A stretch of DNA of 43,447 nucleotides from Nitrososphaerota archaeon (GCA_028867615.1 JAGWGC010000002.1:1-43447), one strand, 5' to 3'; positions 15,758-25,215 are shown, counted from the first letter of the stretch. Notes: generated from the letters alone by a model not told the origin. Translations and numbers: made by a program.

Positions 15758-18178
15758 TTGAGGACCATACTTCTAATTCTAATTATAATTTTCAGTGTTG
15801 GAATCATGAAATCATATGCTGATAATGATTACAGTTTTGGAGTCAGGATAATGCCTGAGAAACTAATCGAGAATTCGGATGGAATATTGCAAGTTTATGC
15901 GTTACATGGTGGTCACATCTACCCACAAAAAATTGATAATATGGTATTTTCTTCGACAGATTCTTCAGTTGTTCAGGCATCTAAGATGGAAAACAGTAGT
16001 GATAGTTTTATCACAAACATCAAATTAAAGACGTTAGGACAAGGAAGTGCAAAGATCGAGTTGGGTGCACCGGGCTTTATCTCACAAGAAATTCCAATAA
16101 CAGTGTATGGAAACGAAAATTATCCTATCAAATTATTGGTACGATCTACACCATCAACTTTTTCAATCAATGGACCACGTGTAGGATATTTTACTGTTGA
16201 ACTTATAAACAACAATAATTCTCCTGCGATTGCAAAAGATGACATTCTTGTAAATGTGGAAACAGCAGATAATAGAATAATCACATTGACAAATACACAG
16301 ATTTTGATAAAAGCTGGAGAGTATTATGGAATAGGAAAATTTGAAGTAAAACAAATGGGAACCACACAAATATTCGCATCAACAAATTCGCTCCAGTCTG
16401 CAAGTACCACCATAATTGTCAGTCAGACTGATACGCCAACAATACACTTGTACGTATTTCCTCAAAAGATCAATAACTACCAGTCTTCCATATCCTATGC
16501 AGTTGCACAATTAACAGATGCTTCTGGAAATCCAACCCCGGCAAAAGAAGACATTGTGATTCCTGTGACAATAAATGATCCTAATGCAAATTTGACAAAT
16601 TCTAGTCCCATAATACAAAACATAGAATCAAATACGCCAATAATAATTAAAAAAGGATCCTATTGGGGATATACAAACATAGCTGTGAATGCAGCAGCAA
16701 ATGGAACATACAATGTTTTATCATCAGCACCAAATGGATATATCAATGCAGGACCGAGTCAAGTAACAGCTTTTACAACAAAGTTTTACGATGACAAGTC
16801 TGCCAGACTTGATATTTTGCCAATATTGGCAACTGGAAAAGATGAACTAATAGGGATTTTACATCTGGAGGACAAGAATGGTAATCCTATAATAGCAAGT
16901 CATGATATGCAGGTAGAAATTGATTCATCGGATGCAACCGCACTAGCAGTTGACAAAGTCATGCTAAACAAAGGATCAGGTGCAGCTCTAGTATTTGCCA
17001 AAGTCGGCACAAGCATACCAACTTCCATATCATTACATGTTGTTACATATGATGATCAAACAATTTCTCCGGTAATTTCATTACCGGTAAGCAATTCGTT
17101 TAAACTTATAGCGCAACCCTTGGTGCCAAACATATTGAGCAATACCAACTTTCCTGTTGCCATATACCAAGCAGATTCTTCAGGAATACCGGTTTACTTC
17201 TCAAATGACTCCATTCTCAAAGTTATAGATGATGGACATTTTTCAATCCAGCAAGTTGTAATTCACAAAGGCGACCCGCTAATCTTGGCAAATGCTAGTT
17301 CTTCAAAGACTGGTACTTCAACCATAAATCTAATTTCTGATAATTATCAGACTTCTATGACTCTACAGACAGTCAACAATTCGCCATCGCAGGTAGTATT
17401 GGATTATTTGAATCCAATTTTTATGAATATGAAAAATACTATGATAGCGCAGATTTTTGATTCCGGCTCAAATTCAGTATTTGCCCAAAAGGATATCACT
17501 CTAAAACTCATTTCAAGCAACAAAGATGTTTTAACACTTCCTGAAAATATTACAATTGCAAAAGGGCAATATTATGCAACACTTAACCTAACTCCAAACG
17601 CTGTAGGAACATCGCAGATATCGATACTTGCAGACGACATGCCACTTTCCACTTACCAAATTACAGTGAACAGTCTATCTCCCACATTGAGTATAGTATC
17701 TCCAAGATCTACCCTGCCTGGAGAATCATTAATTGCAAATGTTACGGTACAATATCACGGATACCCACTAAAGAATATGAAGATACAGTGGAAGACACAT
17801 GGTGCCATTATTCAGAATAGCGATACAGTGACAAATCAGAATGGAACCGCAAATATTGTCTTATTGGCAAATTCCAATAGTAGTACCATAAATCTAAATG
17901 TCAATGCAACGGGTTTAGGATATATCCCATCTCATGCAAGTGCAATGATAGATATCAACGGAACTGGCGGAGACATTCCAGGTACTAATGTAACTGCAGC
18001 GAAACTGTCATCACTTGGAAACATCCAGACAAATTTGAAAACATTCAAGGTTGGAGGAATTGACACGTTACCAATAATGGTACTTGGCACAATTGTAATA
18101 AGCGGCGTTTTAATCAAGAGAAAGAGTTTACCATCATTTAAGAAAATATCATCTCGTGCAAATATGCAATCAAAATAA
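15758..18178 (+). CDS. Large cell-surface protein with Ig-like repeats
   Basis: An 806-residue protein with a signal peptide (residues 1-21, ending MKSYA), about five to six repeats of an Ig/Big-like unit, and a C-terminal anchor (TLPIMVLGTIVISGVLI) followed by a basic tail of about 20 residues. The repeat is seen as a strand pair (for example AVAQLTDASGNPTPAKEDI; ILHLEDKNGNPIIASHDM) followed each time by a [AK]-G-x-Y-[YW]-type turn (KAGEYYG, KKGSYWG, AKGQYYA). It is most likely a surface adhesin or S-layer-associated stalk. Start is TTG at 15758. Many N-x-S/T sites suggest glycosylation. Confidence 0.75.
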   Translation: MRTILLILIIIFSVGIMKSYADNDYSFGVRIMPEKLIENSDGILQVYALHGGHIYPQKIDNMVFSSTDSSVVQASKMENSSDSFITNIKLKTLGQGSAKIELGAPGFISQEIPITVYGNENYPIKLLVRSTPSTFSINGPRVGYFTVELINNNNSPAIAKDDILVNVETADNRIITLTNTQILIKAGEYYGIGKFEVKQMGTTQIFASTNSLQSASTTIIVSQTDTPTIHLYVFPQKINNYQSSISYAVAQLTDASGNPTPAKEDIVIPVTINDPNANLTNSSPIIQNIESNTPIIIKKGSYWGYTNIAVNAAANGTYNVLSSAPNGYINAGPSQVTAFTTKFYDDKSARLDILPILATGKDELIGILHLEDKNGNPIIASHDMQVEIDSSDATALAVDKVMLNKGSGAALVFAKVGTSIPTSISLHVVTYDDQTISPVISLPVSNSFKLIAQPLVPNILSNTNFPVAIYQADSSGIPVYFSNDSILKVIDDGHFSIQQVVIHKGDPLILANASSSKTGTSTINLISDNYQTSMTLQTVNNSPSQVVLDYLNPIFMNMKNTMIAQIFDSGSNSVFAQKDITLKLISSNKDVLTLPENITIAKGQYYATLNLTPNAVGTSQISILADDMPLSTYQITVNSLSPTLSIVSPRSTLPGESLIANVTVQYHGYPLKNMKIQWKTHGAIIQNSDTVTNQNGTANIVLLANSNSSTINLNVNATGLGYIPSHASAMIDINGTGGDIPGTNVTAAKLSSLGNIQTNLKTFKVGGIDTLPIMVLGTIVISGVLIKRKSLPSFKKISSRANMQSK

Positions 18179-18186
18179 GACCGGTC

Positions 18187-18197
18187 AAACACACGAG
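18187..18197 (+). promoter_or_regulatory. Shared motif copy, AAACACACGAG
   Basis: A match to the 11-nt motif seen before several signalling genes here ([AG]AACA[CTA]AC-N-A-[GA]), followed at once by TGTTTAAATTTTC, a TATA-like run. It lies 157 nt before the CBS-domain gene at 18354. Confidence 0.45.
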
Positions 18198-18259
18198 TGT
18201 TTAAATTTTCAAAAATAACGTGTTCCAATAATTAAATCAAACACAAGTCTGTTCAATGC

Positions 18260-18270
18260 GAACATACTAG
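18260..18270 (+). promoter_or_regulatory. Shared motif copy, GAACATACTAG
   Basis: Second match upstream of the CBS-domain gene, 83 nt before its ATG and followed by AAAATATCATTTC. A third, weaker form (CAAACACAAG) lies at 18237-18246. Confidence 0.45.
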
Positions 18271-18353
18271 AAAATATCATTTCAAAGTTTTAATTAAGAT
18301 TTATGAAGTCAGACATTCGTACAAGCAAACATTTCATCTCAGGAGCATTTTAG

Positions 18354-19241
18354 ATGATCAATGGATTTTTATCCGATTTACATGGTATGATATATAATAA
18401 AATAAAAAATCATGATAAAAAAGAATCAATACTTTTTTCTCCTTCCACGTTGGGCAAGGATCTCGATCATTGTACAATCGAGGAAATTTTACCACACTTG
18501 TTGGTATATTCATCAATGGCAACAATTGAAAGCAAGGAAAAAATCTGGGTGGCAACATCTATGCTGGTACGCTTTCTTGCAACACATACCAATAATTTGG
18601 TAGTAATGGAAGATGATACACCTGTTGGAATGGTCGGGAGTAGAGAAGTTTTACAAGGCTTGTATTCAAACTCTACTCATGCTTTTTTTTCAGAACAGGC
18701 AGTAAATAACATCATGAACAAAGATTTGGAAATGGTATCAGCAAAAATGCGAGTTTACGACTTGCTAAAAAGAATGAATGACACTAGAAGAGATTTTGCA
18801 TTAGTGCAAACAACAGATGGTGAGTTTTCAACAATATCCGCAAGACGACTACTAGAGGTTGGAATACTGTGCGATACGAAAATAAAAGTTGCTGACATAC
18901 CTTCAAAAAAAGTGGTTACTTTTCAAAAAGAAGATAGCATAGGTTTTCTCGTAGGCGAAATGTTAAGAAACAACACCGATGTTGTGATCTTGGAGAAGAC
19001 ACCACTGTTTGTTACTCCGCAGATAATATTTGAGAAAATATCTGAATTAAGTTATCTTGAGGATGTCAACGATTTTCTTGATTCCAAGGCAAGCATATTG
19101 AATTTGAAGAATGGTAGAATAATATCTGATAATATCACCGTACCTGAAATGTGTAAGATAATGCTAGGAATGAAAAATGCATTTGTAATGACACAGAATA
19201 ACGTGTTGACTCCCTGGGACTTGATTACGACATTAGCATAG
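18354..19241 (+). CDS. CBS-domain protein
   Basis: A 295-residue soluble protein. Two CBS-like units are recognisable at residues about 65-105 (SMLVRFLATHTNNLVVMEDD, then TPVGMVGSREVLQGL) and 118-165 (NIMNKDLEMV...RVYDLLKRMND...DFALVQTTDGEF), and a weaker second pair may follow at 178-295. CBS pairs sense adenosine nucleotides and regulate partner proteins. An AGGAG site (18341-18345) precedes the ATG. It forms an operon with the zincin gene 14 nt downstream, and its promoter region carries two copies of the motif shared with signalling genes. The partner it regulates is not known. Confidence 0.65.
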   Translation: MINGFLSDLHGMIYNKIKNHDKKESILFSPSTLGKDLDHCTIEEILPHLLVYSSMATIESKEKIWVATSMLVRFLATHTNNLVVMEDDTPVGMVGSREVLQGLYSNSTHAFFSEQAVNNIMNKDLEMVSAKMRVYDLLKRMNDTRRDFALVQTTDGEFSTISARRLLEVGILCDTKIKVADIPSKKVVTFQKEDSIGFLVGEMLRNNTDVVILEKTPLFVTPQIIFEKISELSYLEDVNDFLDSKASILNLKNGRIISDNITVPEMCKIMLGMKNAFVMTQNNVLTPWDLITTLA

Positions 19242-19255
19242 GAGAATGAACAAGC

Positions 19256-20248
19256 ATGACCCAAAGAATGCAAGCAAGAGAAAATTCCATAAAACAACTA
19301 CGTAGTCATCTTGAGCATTTAACAAATGAGCTTAACAAAACCACAGAGTATATCCAATTATTAGAATTGCAGGATGAAGTAAAATCAAAAAAAGATCACC
19401 TAGGTTTTGAACCCGAACAAGAAATCCACGAATTGCTTCAAAAACAAAACATGGTATCACATGAAATAATCCTAGTTAAAAAAAGAATTCAGAAGCTAAG
19501 TGCAAAAGCCATACTCAAGGTAGAATTGCTGATACTGCCCATCGTGGTAATCTTGCTGTTTTTTGTGGCAGCAAATTATGCAATTCCACCAGCAGGCACA
19601 GATTCACCAATAAAAACGCGGTATGTGACAGAAAATCTTCAAGGAGGTACACTAGATGGCTTCAAGTATTGGAACATCGGCAACCACACGCCATTGGTTG
19701 TAAATATAGAAAACAGTGCAAAGGTAAGTAACCAAAAGATTCAGGCAATTGAAAGAGCTGTAATGTCAACAGGGACCATCACAGTGGATGGTTCGCAGAT
19801 GTACCATTCAAACTCCGGAACCAACAAGTATTTCATAGGATGGCAAGGCGCACTACAGGTCACATCTGACACAAAACACAACATTCCAGAAAGATTCAAT
19901 ATCATTCAGTCTTCCAATGGGGAGGGCCAAATAGTCATAACACTTTCCACAATCAAGAACCATGACGGATATTATGGGATTACAAAAACAATAGTTAATG
20001 GTAACCACATACTAAAGGTGTTCATTACCATATATGATGCAAGCAATCTGACTGATACTCAAATAGGCTCAATGGTAAGACATGAGTTTGGGCATGCACT
20101 GGGTTTACCATCCACAAGCAATACTGAAGATCTCATGCGCGAGTCAATCTCGACAGATCATTCATACATATCAGAGTGTGATATTGACGCACTCCAGAAA
20201 TTATACAATGGTACAAAACTATCTGCTGATTTTTGCAATATTACATAA
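19256..20248 (+). CDS. Membrane-anchored zincin-like metalloprotease
   Basis: A 330-residue protein: an N-terminal coiled coil (residues 1-80), one membrane helix (about 89-108, LLILPIVVILLFFVAANYAI) and an extracytoplasmic domain with the zinc motif HEFGHALGLP (H276, E277, H280) and a possible Met-turn (DLM, M294). This is the pattern of matrixin/M10-like peptidases. The third zinc ligand expected ten residues after the first His is Ser286 instead of His or Asp, so the enzyme may use another ligand or be inactive. It sits 14 nt after the CBS gene with a GGAG site, so the CBS protein inside and the protease outside may form one sensory or proteolytic unit. Confidence 0.7.
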   Translation: MTQRMQARENSIKQLRSHLEHLTNELNKTTEYIQLLELQDEVKSKKDHLGFEPEQEIHELLQKQNMVSHEIILVKKRIQKLSAKAILKVELLILPIVVILLFFVAANYAIPPAGTDSPIKTRYVTENLQGGTLDGFKYWNIGNHTPLVVNIENSAKVSNQKIQAIERAVMSTGTITVDGSQMYHSNSGTNKYFIGWQGALQVTSDTKHNIPERFNIIQSSNGEGQIVITLSTIKNHDGYYGITKTIVNGNHILKVFITIYDASNLTDTQIGSMVRHEFGHALGLPSTSNTEDLMRESISTDHSYISECDIDALQKLYNGTKLSADFCNIT

Positions 20249-20288
20249 TAGTTTTCAAGGTATGACGTGATAACATGTACTAATAACT

Positions 20289-20807
20289 TTAGAATGTTCG
20301 TCCCTTTTGTAGCTGACATAATACATCAAAATATGCTTTAATCTGAGCATGAGATGGATTGAGTTCTTTAATTGCAGCTATGTCCACGTTTAGTTTTTCA
20401 AGTTTTTGATAAATCTCCTTGTCTTCCAGCGTATCTATCAGTGCTTGTAGATGAAATGGTTTTTTCATTATCTCTGTTATTTGCTTGAGACTCTTGACAG
20501 ATTCAAAAAAAGTCTCTTGAACAAAACCCGAGGCAAATATTATCCTCTGGTGCGAGTTCATTTCCAGAATTTCTTTTGCTGCTTCAAGTCCATTTTTTAG
20601 CGGCATTTGGTAATCCAAAATAACAGCATCAAATGGAGCGGGAAGATCATCAGATTTTTTATTATTTTCATACTCTATACGGTAAATTTTTACACATTCA
20701 TCTCCATTTCTGGAGATTGTCACCTTGTGACCTTTATCTTCCAGCATGTCTTTATATTGATCCAGGAGATCCTTTTCATCCTCTGCTATCAAAATATGCA
20801 TAGACAT
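20289..20807 (-). CDS. Receiver-only response regulator
   Basis: A 172-residue protein with a CheY-like receiver (ILIAEDEKDLLDQYKDML; acidic pair E9/D10, phospho-acceptor D65 in VILDYQMP, and K in MKKPFHLQAL) and a 45-residue helical tail without a DNA-binding domain. As in the other regulators of this region, an insertion of about 12 residues precedes the strand with the phospho-Asp. The cognate kinase is probably one of the two downstream histidine kinases. The 11-nt signalling motif lies 36 nt upstream of its ATG. Confidence 0.85.
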   Translation of the reverse strand: MSMHILIAEDEKDLLDQYKDMLEDKGHKVTISRNGDECVKIYRIEYENNKKSDDLPAPFDAVILDYQMPLKNGLEAAKEILEMNSHQRIIFASGFVQETFFESVKSLKQITEIMKKPFHLQALIDTLEDKEIYQKLEKLNVDIAAIKELNPSHAQIKAYFDVLCQLQKGRTF

Positions 20808-20843
20808 AACAAAAACATCTTACATATATCTAATTTACCGTAG

Positions 20844-20854
20844 CTCGTTTGTTT
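20844..20854 (-). promoter_or_regulatory. Shared motif copy, AAACAAACGAG
   Basis: On the minus strand, 36 nt before the ATG of the response regulator at 20807, followed by a TAAATTAGATATAT TATA-like run. The spacing matches the other copies. Confidence 0.5.
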
Positions 20855-21043
20855 TAAACAGACATAAACTAATCTAAAGCTGTGGGTTAGACATATTAGA
20901 TCTGAGGACTGGCCTATCATCCCAATAGAAATGCCAGAGTTCTCAGTTCTTGCTTTTTTCTAGAACAGGCCAGATTGGAACCATTTTTGCAAACATTATT
21001 GCAGATTGTTATATGAGCCAGAAAAAGAATAAGACGGTAAGGT

Positions 21044-22645
21044 TTGGACAATCAAAAGTACATATTCATAATAAGCATCATCATAGCAAGTAGCCTCTCA
21101 GCTCATCTCGCATATGCAATGACCAGTATAGACATTGGCTGGGGAAGCAGAGGGATAGGAATCAATCCAACTACAAATAAAATATACATAACAGGCTCCG
21201 TCACAGGTGTTCTAGATACAATTGACGGCTTTACAAACACGGTTACAGGCCACATTCAACTCAATCAAGGATCAATACTTCCAGACACGGGAGCCGCACG
21301 TGTTGATGTAAATCCTACCACGAACACCATTTATGTGACAGATAGACTAGGAGGCAAGGTTATAGCCATAAACGGAAGCACTAACGAGGTAATCGCAAAT
21401 GTAGTAGTAGAAAATAATCCATGGGGAGTTACAGTGAATCCATCTACTAACCAGATTTATGTTACAAATTTACTTTCAAATTCAGTCTCCGTGATTGACG
21501 GTAAAACAAACAGTTTGGTTACAAACATCCCAGTACAAAGTGGTCCATGGGGAATTGTTGTAAATCCCACAACCAATCGCATTTATGTTGCAAATAGTCT
21601 CTCAAACTCGGTTTCAGTCATAGATGGTTCTAGCAATAGCGTAATTGACACAATACATGCCGATGGCGGTCCATGGGGAATTGCTGTCAATCCTGTGACT
21701 AATCTAGTATATGTGAGTCATTGGGGAGCAGGTTTAGTTTCAGTGATAAATGGAACTGACAATCATATGCTAGTAGACATACCAACCAATGCGGGCTCGT
21801 GGGGAATAGTAACGAATCCTCTAACAAACAAGATCTTCCAGACAAACGAACAGACGGGAGAAATTTTTGAAATAGATGGGAATACGAACACTGTCATAAA
21901 TAAATTCAATTCAGGTATTGCTGCTCAATACATAGCAATAAATCCGATAACAAACAAACTCTATGTGTCAAGCCTGTTTTCAAACAATCTTGAAGTAATC
22001 AATATTCCTACAGCAAACACCGACCAACCACCCTCATCAAACTATACGAGTCAATTGCCAAGCTATGAAAATATGACTAGTGCAGTAAAGATTACACCAA
22101 AACAGCTTGCCAATTTGATTGGCAACAATACTAATCTGAATATGACCCCCGAACAACTGTCAGAAATGATGGGCAATAGTACGAATCTGAACATGAGTCC
22201 AGAACAGTTGTCAAAGATTCTTGGAAACGACTCTGCGTTGTCAAAATACCTCAATAGTACAACACTACAAGACTCAATGAATATGACCCCCGAACAACTG
22301 TCAGAAATGATGGGCAATAGTACGAATCTGAACATGAGTCCAGAACAGTTGTCAAAGATTCTTGGGGATAATGCCACGCTTGATCTAACTCCCAATACAT
22401 TACAGGAATTTCTGAATAACAAGACAATGGGAAATTTTAATGCCAGTATCTCGTTTTCCCCTGCTGAATTGGCAAATCTGACAAAATCTTTGGGCAGCAT
22501 CAACGAAAATAGTTTCACAGGCATTAATCAGACGGGTTTTAACGATACACTTCTGCATGTAATATGTATTGTCAAGTCAGGCGAGTTGAGCAAGCTTTTT
22601 GATAGTATGTCAATACCACTATCAAGCTGTCAAATTAAAGAGTAG
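21044..22645 (+). CDS. YVTN beta-propeller surface protein with EQL repeats
   Basis: A 533-residue exported protein: signal peptide to about residue 25 (IIIASSLSAHLAYA), then about seven YVTN repeats (NPTTNRIYVANSLSNSVSVI and variants) forming a beta-propeller to about residue 325. A Pro/Ser linker follows, then a C-terminal region of short repeats, M-[TS]-PEQLS-[EK]-[MI]-[ML]-GN with N-rich spacers, and a final domain with two cysteines. Propellers of this type bind proteins or sugars at the cell surface. The start is a TTG with GGTAAGGT just before it. Two 88-bp identical DNA repeats encode part of the C-terminal region. Confidence 0.8.
   Translation: MDNQKYIFIISIIIASSLSAHLAYAMTSIDIGWGSRGIGINPTTNKIYITGSVTGVLDTIDGFTNTVTGHIQLNQGSILPDTGAARVDVNPTTNTIYVTDRLGGKVIAINGSTNEVIANVVVENNPWGVTVNPSTNQIYVTNLLSNSVSVIDGKTNSLVTNIPVQSGPWGIVVNPTTNRIYVANSLSNSVSVIDGSSNSVIDTIHADGGPWGIAVNPVTNLVYVSHWGAGLVSVINGTDNHMLVDIPTNAGSWGIVTNPLTNKIFQTNEQTGEIFEIDGNTNTVINKFNSGIAAQYIAINPITNKLYVSSLFSNNLEVINIPTANTDQPPSSNYTSQLPSYENMTSAVKITPKQLANLIGNNTNLNMTPEQLSEMMGNSTNLNMSPEQLSKILGNDSALSKYLNSTTLQDSMNMTPEQLSEMMGNSTNLNMSPEQLSKILGDNATLDLTPNTLQEFLNNKTMGNFNASISFSPAELANLTKSLGSINENSFTGINQTGFNDTLLHVICIVKSGELSKLFDSMSIPLSSCQIKE
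22137..22224 (+). repeat. 88-bp direct repeat, copy 1
   Basis: Identical by eye to 22278-22365, with an offset of 141 bp (47 codons) that keeps the reading frame. It encodes the MTPEQLSEMM ... MSPEQLSKIL pair in the YVTN protein. Confidence 0.85.
22278..22365 (+). repeat. 88-bp direct repeat, copy 2
   Basis: Second in-frame copy of the EQL repeat unit. Complete identity at DNA level, despite free third positions, points to recent duplication or continuing gene conversion. Confidence 0.85.
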
Positions 22646-22766
22646 ATTTACAAAATCAGTGAAATAGAAAGCTCATTACATCCAAACAATCACGTGTTTT
22701 TAAACTACTCTTGCATAGTTTCTGGATGGATGATAAATTTTGTAATCATTCATTGCGGATGATCAT

Positions 22767-24614
22767 ATGAGTCAGGATAATGAAAAAACACAAATTCAGT
22801 TGAATATGATGACTATGATACTGAAGAAGGAATTGTCTTCAGTGGGATTATTGACAGACTTTGATTTGGTCCAATCACAAACATCAACCAAGATTGAAAG
22901 GTGTCTACCAGAAATTACACTCTATGAACAAATTATAAAAAAATCTCTGCCCAAAGAGATAAAAAAACAATATGGGTTCGACAAAGTATTTTTTGGTCTT
23001 GTGAATTTTCACTATAACTTAAAAAAATACTCAAAAGCATTAGAACTTTTAGAGTTTATGCTGCTACTCATTCCTAGCAATTTCAAGATCCAGTATAGCA
23101 GAGGAATATTGTATGAATTTTTAGAGCAACCAGAAAAAGCACTAGAATGCTACGAGGCAGTATTGAAAATAAAACCAGACCATGTGTCTGCATTATACAA
23201 GAAGAGTCTACTCGATACGCGATTTAGAAAACAAGACGAGGCAGTGACATCATTAGATAGACTAATCAGATTGGATCCAAAAAACTCGACTGCACATTAC
23301 GACAAGGCAATCATCCTGCTTAAAAAGAATGATTTTGAAGAGGCAATAACATGTTTTGACAAGGTACTTGACACAAACCCAAGGCATGTTGAAGCATTAT
23401 ACCATAAAGGTATCACATTAGAGATTTTATCACAATATAGTGATTCACTAGAATGCTACGAGGCAGTATTGAAAATAAAACCAGACCATGTGTCTGCATT
23501 GCATAATGAAAAAATGCTCTGTGATAAGATGTGTCATAACAATTGTTCGGCTAAAGTGTTGGACAGAATAATTGAGATAAACCCAAGGCATGTGTTGGCC
23601 CAGTACAACAGGGGAATACTACATCTTAAAACAGAACGATGTACAGAGGCAATAACATGTTTTGACAAGGTACTTGACACAAACCCAAGACACTTGTCTG
23701 CATTGTACAACAAGGGTGTTGCCCTAGAAGCATTGTCAAGATTCGAGGAGGCGTCGAAGTGCTATGAAATAATACTGGAGACAAGACCGGATCATGTATC
23801 TGCATTATACAACAAGAGTGTGCTGGATGCAAGGACTGGAAGATATGACCAAGCTATAACATCGTTGGACAGACTAGTCATGATAAATCCAAGGCATGTT
23901 TTAGCATTGTTTGACAAGAGCGTATTATTACTTGAGGTGAATCAGTTCCAAGAGGCAATCACATACTTGAACAAGGTCTTAGAGATAAATCCAGTACACT
24001 TGTCTGCATTGTACAACAAGGGTGTTGCCCTAGAAGCATTGTCAAGATTCGAGGAGGCGTTGAAGTGCTACGAGTTGGTGGTAAATATCAAGCCAGATCA
24101 TGCATCTGCACTATCACACAGAAAATCATTATTTGATAAATTAGGATTATACAGTAAAGGCATGATGCTATTTGAAGTGGGTCAGTTTGAAGAAGCAATT
24201 GTGTGTTTTAACGGCGTATTGGATTCATATCCAAAATATATGCCAGCACTATACAGCAAGGGAATTGCGTCAGAATCATTGTCAGATTTTGATGAAGCCC
24301 TAACATGTTATCAATCAGTAATAAATCAAAATCCACAGTACAAAGAAGTAGTCTTGCAAGCAGGAAGAATTTTGGCCTCTTTAGAAAGACATGATGAGGC
24401 CATAAAACACTATGATTTGGTTTTAAAATTAAATCCCAATAACACTAGTGCACTATATTACAAATCCTTTAGTACACTCAAACAAGGAAAAGAGAAAGAA
24501 CTAATACCAATGATCAAGCATATAGTTTCGTTAGATTCAAGATATGTCACATTCTTTCAAAATGAAATAGATTTTGAGAAATACTTAAGGTGTAACAAAT
24601 TAGAATTGGTGTAA
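22767..24614 (+). CDS. TPR-repeat protein
   Basis: A 615-residue protein made of about 15 tetratricopeptide repeats of 34 residues (for example ALYNKGVALEALSRFEEALK with CYELVVNIKPDH). It has no signal peptide or membrane segment, so it is cytoplasmic and probably a protein-binding scaffold. The repeats show a higher-order period of three TPRs (102 residues, 306 bp) with long identical DNA stretches. It lies between the beta-propeller gene and two response regulators and may organise the signalling proteins around it, but that is inferred from position only. GGATGATC precedes the ATG. Confidence 0.9.
   Translation: MSQDNEKTQIQLNMMTMILKKELSSVGLLTDFDLVQSQTSTKIERCLPEITLYEQIIKKSLPKEIKKQYGFDKVFFGLVNFHYNLKKYSKALELLEFMLLLIPSNFKIQYSRGILYEFLEQPEKALECYEAVLKIKPDHVSALYKKSLLDTRFRKQDEAVTSLDRLIRLDPKNSTAHYDKAIILLKKNDFEEAITCFDKVLDTNPRHVEALYHKGITLEILSQYSDSLECYEAVLKIKPDHVSALHNEKMLCDKMCHNNCSAKVLDRIIEINPRHVLAQYNRGILHLKTERCTEAITCFDKVLDTNPRHLSALYNKGVALEALSRFEEASKCYEIILETRPDHVSALYNKSVLDARTGRYDQAITSLDRLVMINPRHVLALFDKSVLLLEVNQFQEAITYLNKVLEINPVHLSALYNKGVALEALSRFEEALKCYELVVNIKPDHASALSHRKSLFDKLGLYSKGMMLFEVGQFEEAIVCFNGVLDSYPKYMPALYSKGIASESLSDFDEALTCYQSVINQNPQYKEVVLQAGRILASLERHDEAIKHYDLVLKLNPNNTSALYYKSFSTLKQGKEKELIPMIKHIVSLDSRYVTFFQNEIDFEKYLRCNKLELV
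23140..23194 (+). repeat. TPR super-repeat, first identical block
   Basis: Fifty-five bases here are identical to 23446-23500. The offset of 306 bp equals three TPR units. A neighbouring identical block with the same offset begins at 23341 and recurs at 23647. Confidence 0.8.
23690..23754 (+). repeat. TPR super-repeat, second identical block
   Basis: Sixty-five bases here are identical to 23996-24060, again 306 bp apart, showing that three-TPR modules were duplicated in phase. Confidence 0.8.
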
Positions 24615-24643
24615 TACAATACAAACACCAAGTTGTGTAATTC

Positions 24644-24654
24644 AAACACACAAG
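24644..24654 (+). promoter_or_regulatory. Shared motif copy, AAACACACAAG
   Basis: Ends 31 nt before the ATG of the response regulator at 24686. A TATA-like CTAAATAAT (24658-24666) follows directly. A near-copy, AAACACCAAG, lies about 20 nt upstream. Confidence 0.55.
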
Positions 24655-24685
24655 TTTCTAAATAATTTAGGGTAGATAGAATCAC

Positions 24686-25165
24686 ATGACTCTTAGAATA
24701 TTGATAGCAGAAGACTACAAAGATTTGGCAGACTCGTATAAAATTGCACTAGAAGGAAGAGGTCACGAGGTAATCATGACAGGAAATGGCATAGAATGCC
24801 AAAGGACATACAAGCAATATACAAAACAAATAGACGGTCAAATAAAACCATATTTTGATGTGGTCATACTTGACCAAAACATGCCTGGAATGAATGGGAT
24901 TGAGACAGCAAAAGAAATTCAAAAAATAAATTCAAAGCAAAGGATACTTTTCATAACAGGCTATGGAATTGAAGTGATACAAAAACTCAAGCAATTGACA
25001 AACAATGCATCAGTTATGAATAAACCGTTTACAGTTGAAGCTTTGCTTGCAGAGGTTGAAGGATGGCCAGTTTCAAAATTACGTGAAATGCTAAAAAAAG
25101 GATTGAAGGAATGGGATGGACATACAGGGACATCAGTTCCAGTAGGTCCAAGCAGAGCAGGTTAG
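24686..25165 (+). CDS. Receiver-only response regulator, tandem copy 1
   Basis: A 159-residue receiver protein: RILIAEDYKDLADSYKIALE at the start, phospho-acceptor D63 in VVILDQNMPGM, a switch residue in ILFITGYG and the conserved Lys in MNKPFTVEALL. It has no output domain. The C-terminal tail ends EWDGHTGTSVPVGPSRAG, almost the same as in the next gene. Tandem duplication with the gene at 25249 is clear. Its promoter carries the shared 11-nt motif. The membrane histidine kinase at 25866 is the likeliest partner. Confidence 0.88.
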   Translation: MTLRILIAEDYKDLADSYKIALEGRGHEVIMTGNGIECQRTYKQYTKQIDGQIKPYFDVVILDQNMPGMNGIETAKEIQKINSKQRILFITGYGIEVIQKLKQLTNNASVMNKPFTVEALLAEVEGWPVSKLREMLKKGLKEWDGHTGTSVPVGPSRAG

Positions 25166-25204
25166 GAATTCAAAGGTATTTGATATTCTCAATTCGTTTA
25201 CTTT

Positions 25205-25215
25205 GAACATACAAG
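25205..25215 (+). promoter_or_regulatory. Shared motif copy, GAACATACAAG
   Basis: Lies 33 nt before the TTG at 25249 and is followed by ACTAAATCA, a TATA-like run. The spacing equals that of the sister gene and supports the TTG start. Confidence 0.55.

Noticed and set aside
22137-24060. CRISPR array suggested by regular direct repeats
   Set aside because: Repeats are in-frame coding repeats (PEQLS units and TPRs) with 141- and 306-bp periods. No spacer structure or cas genes.
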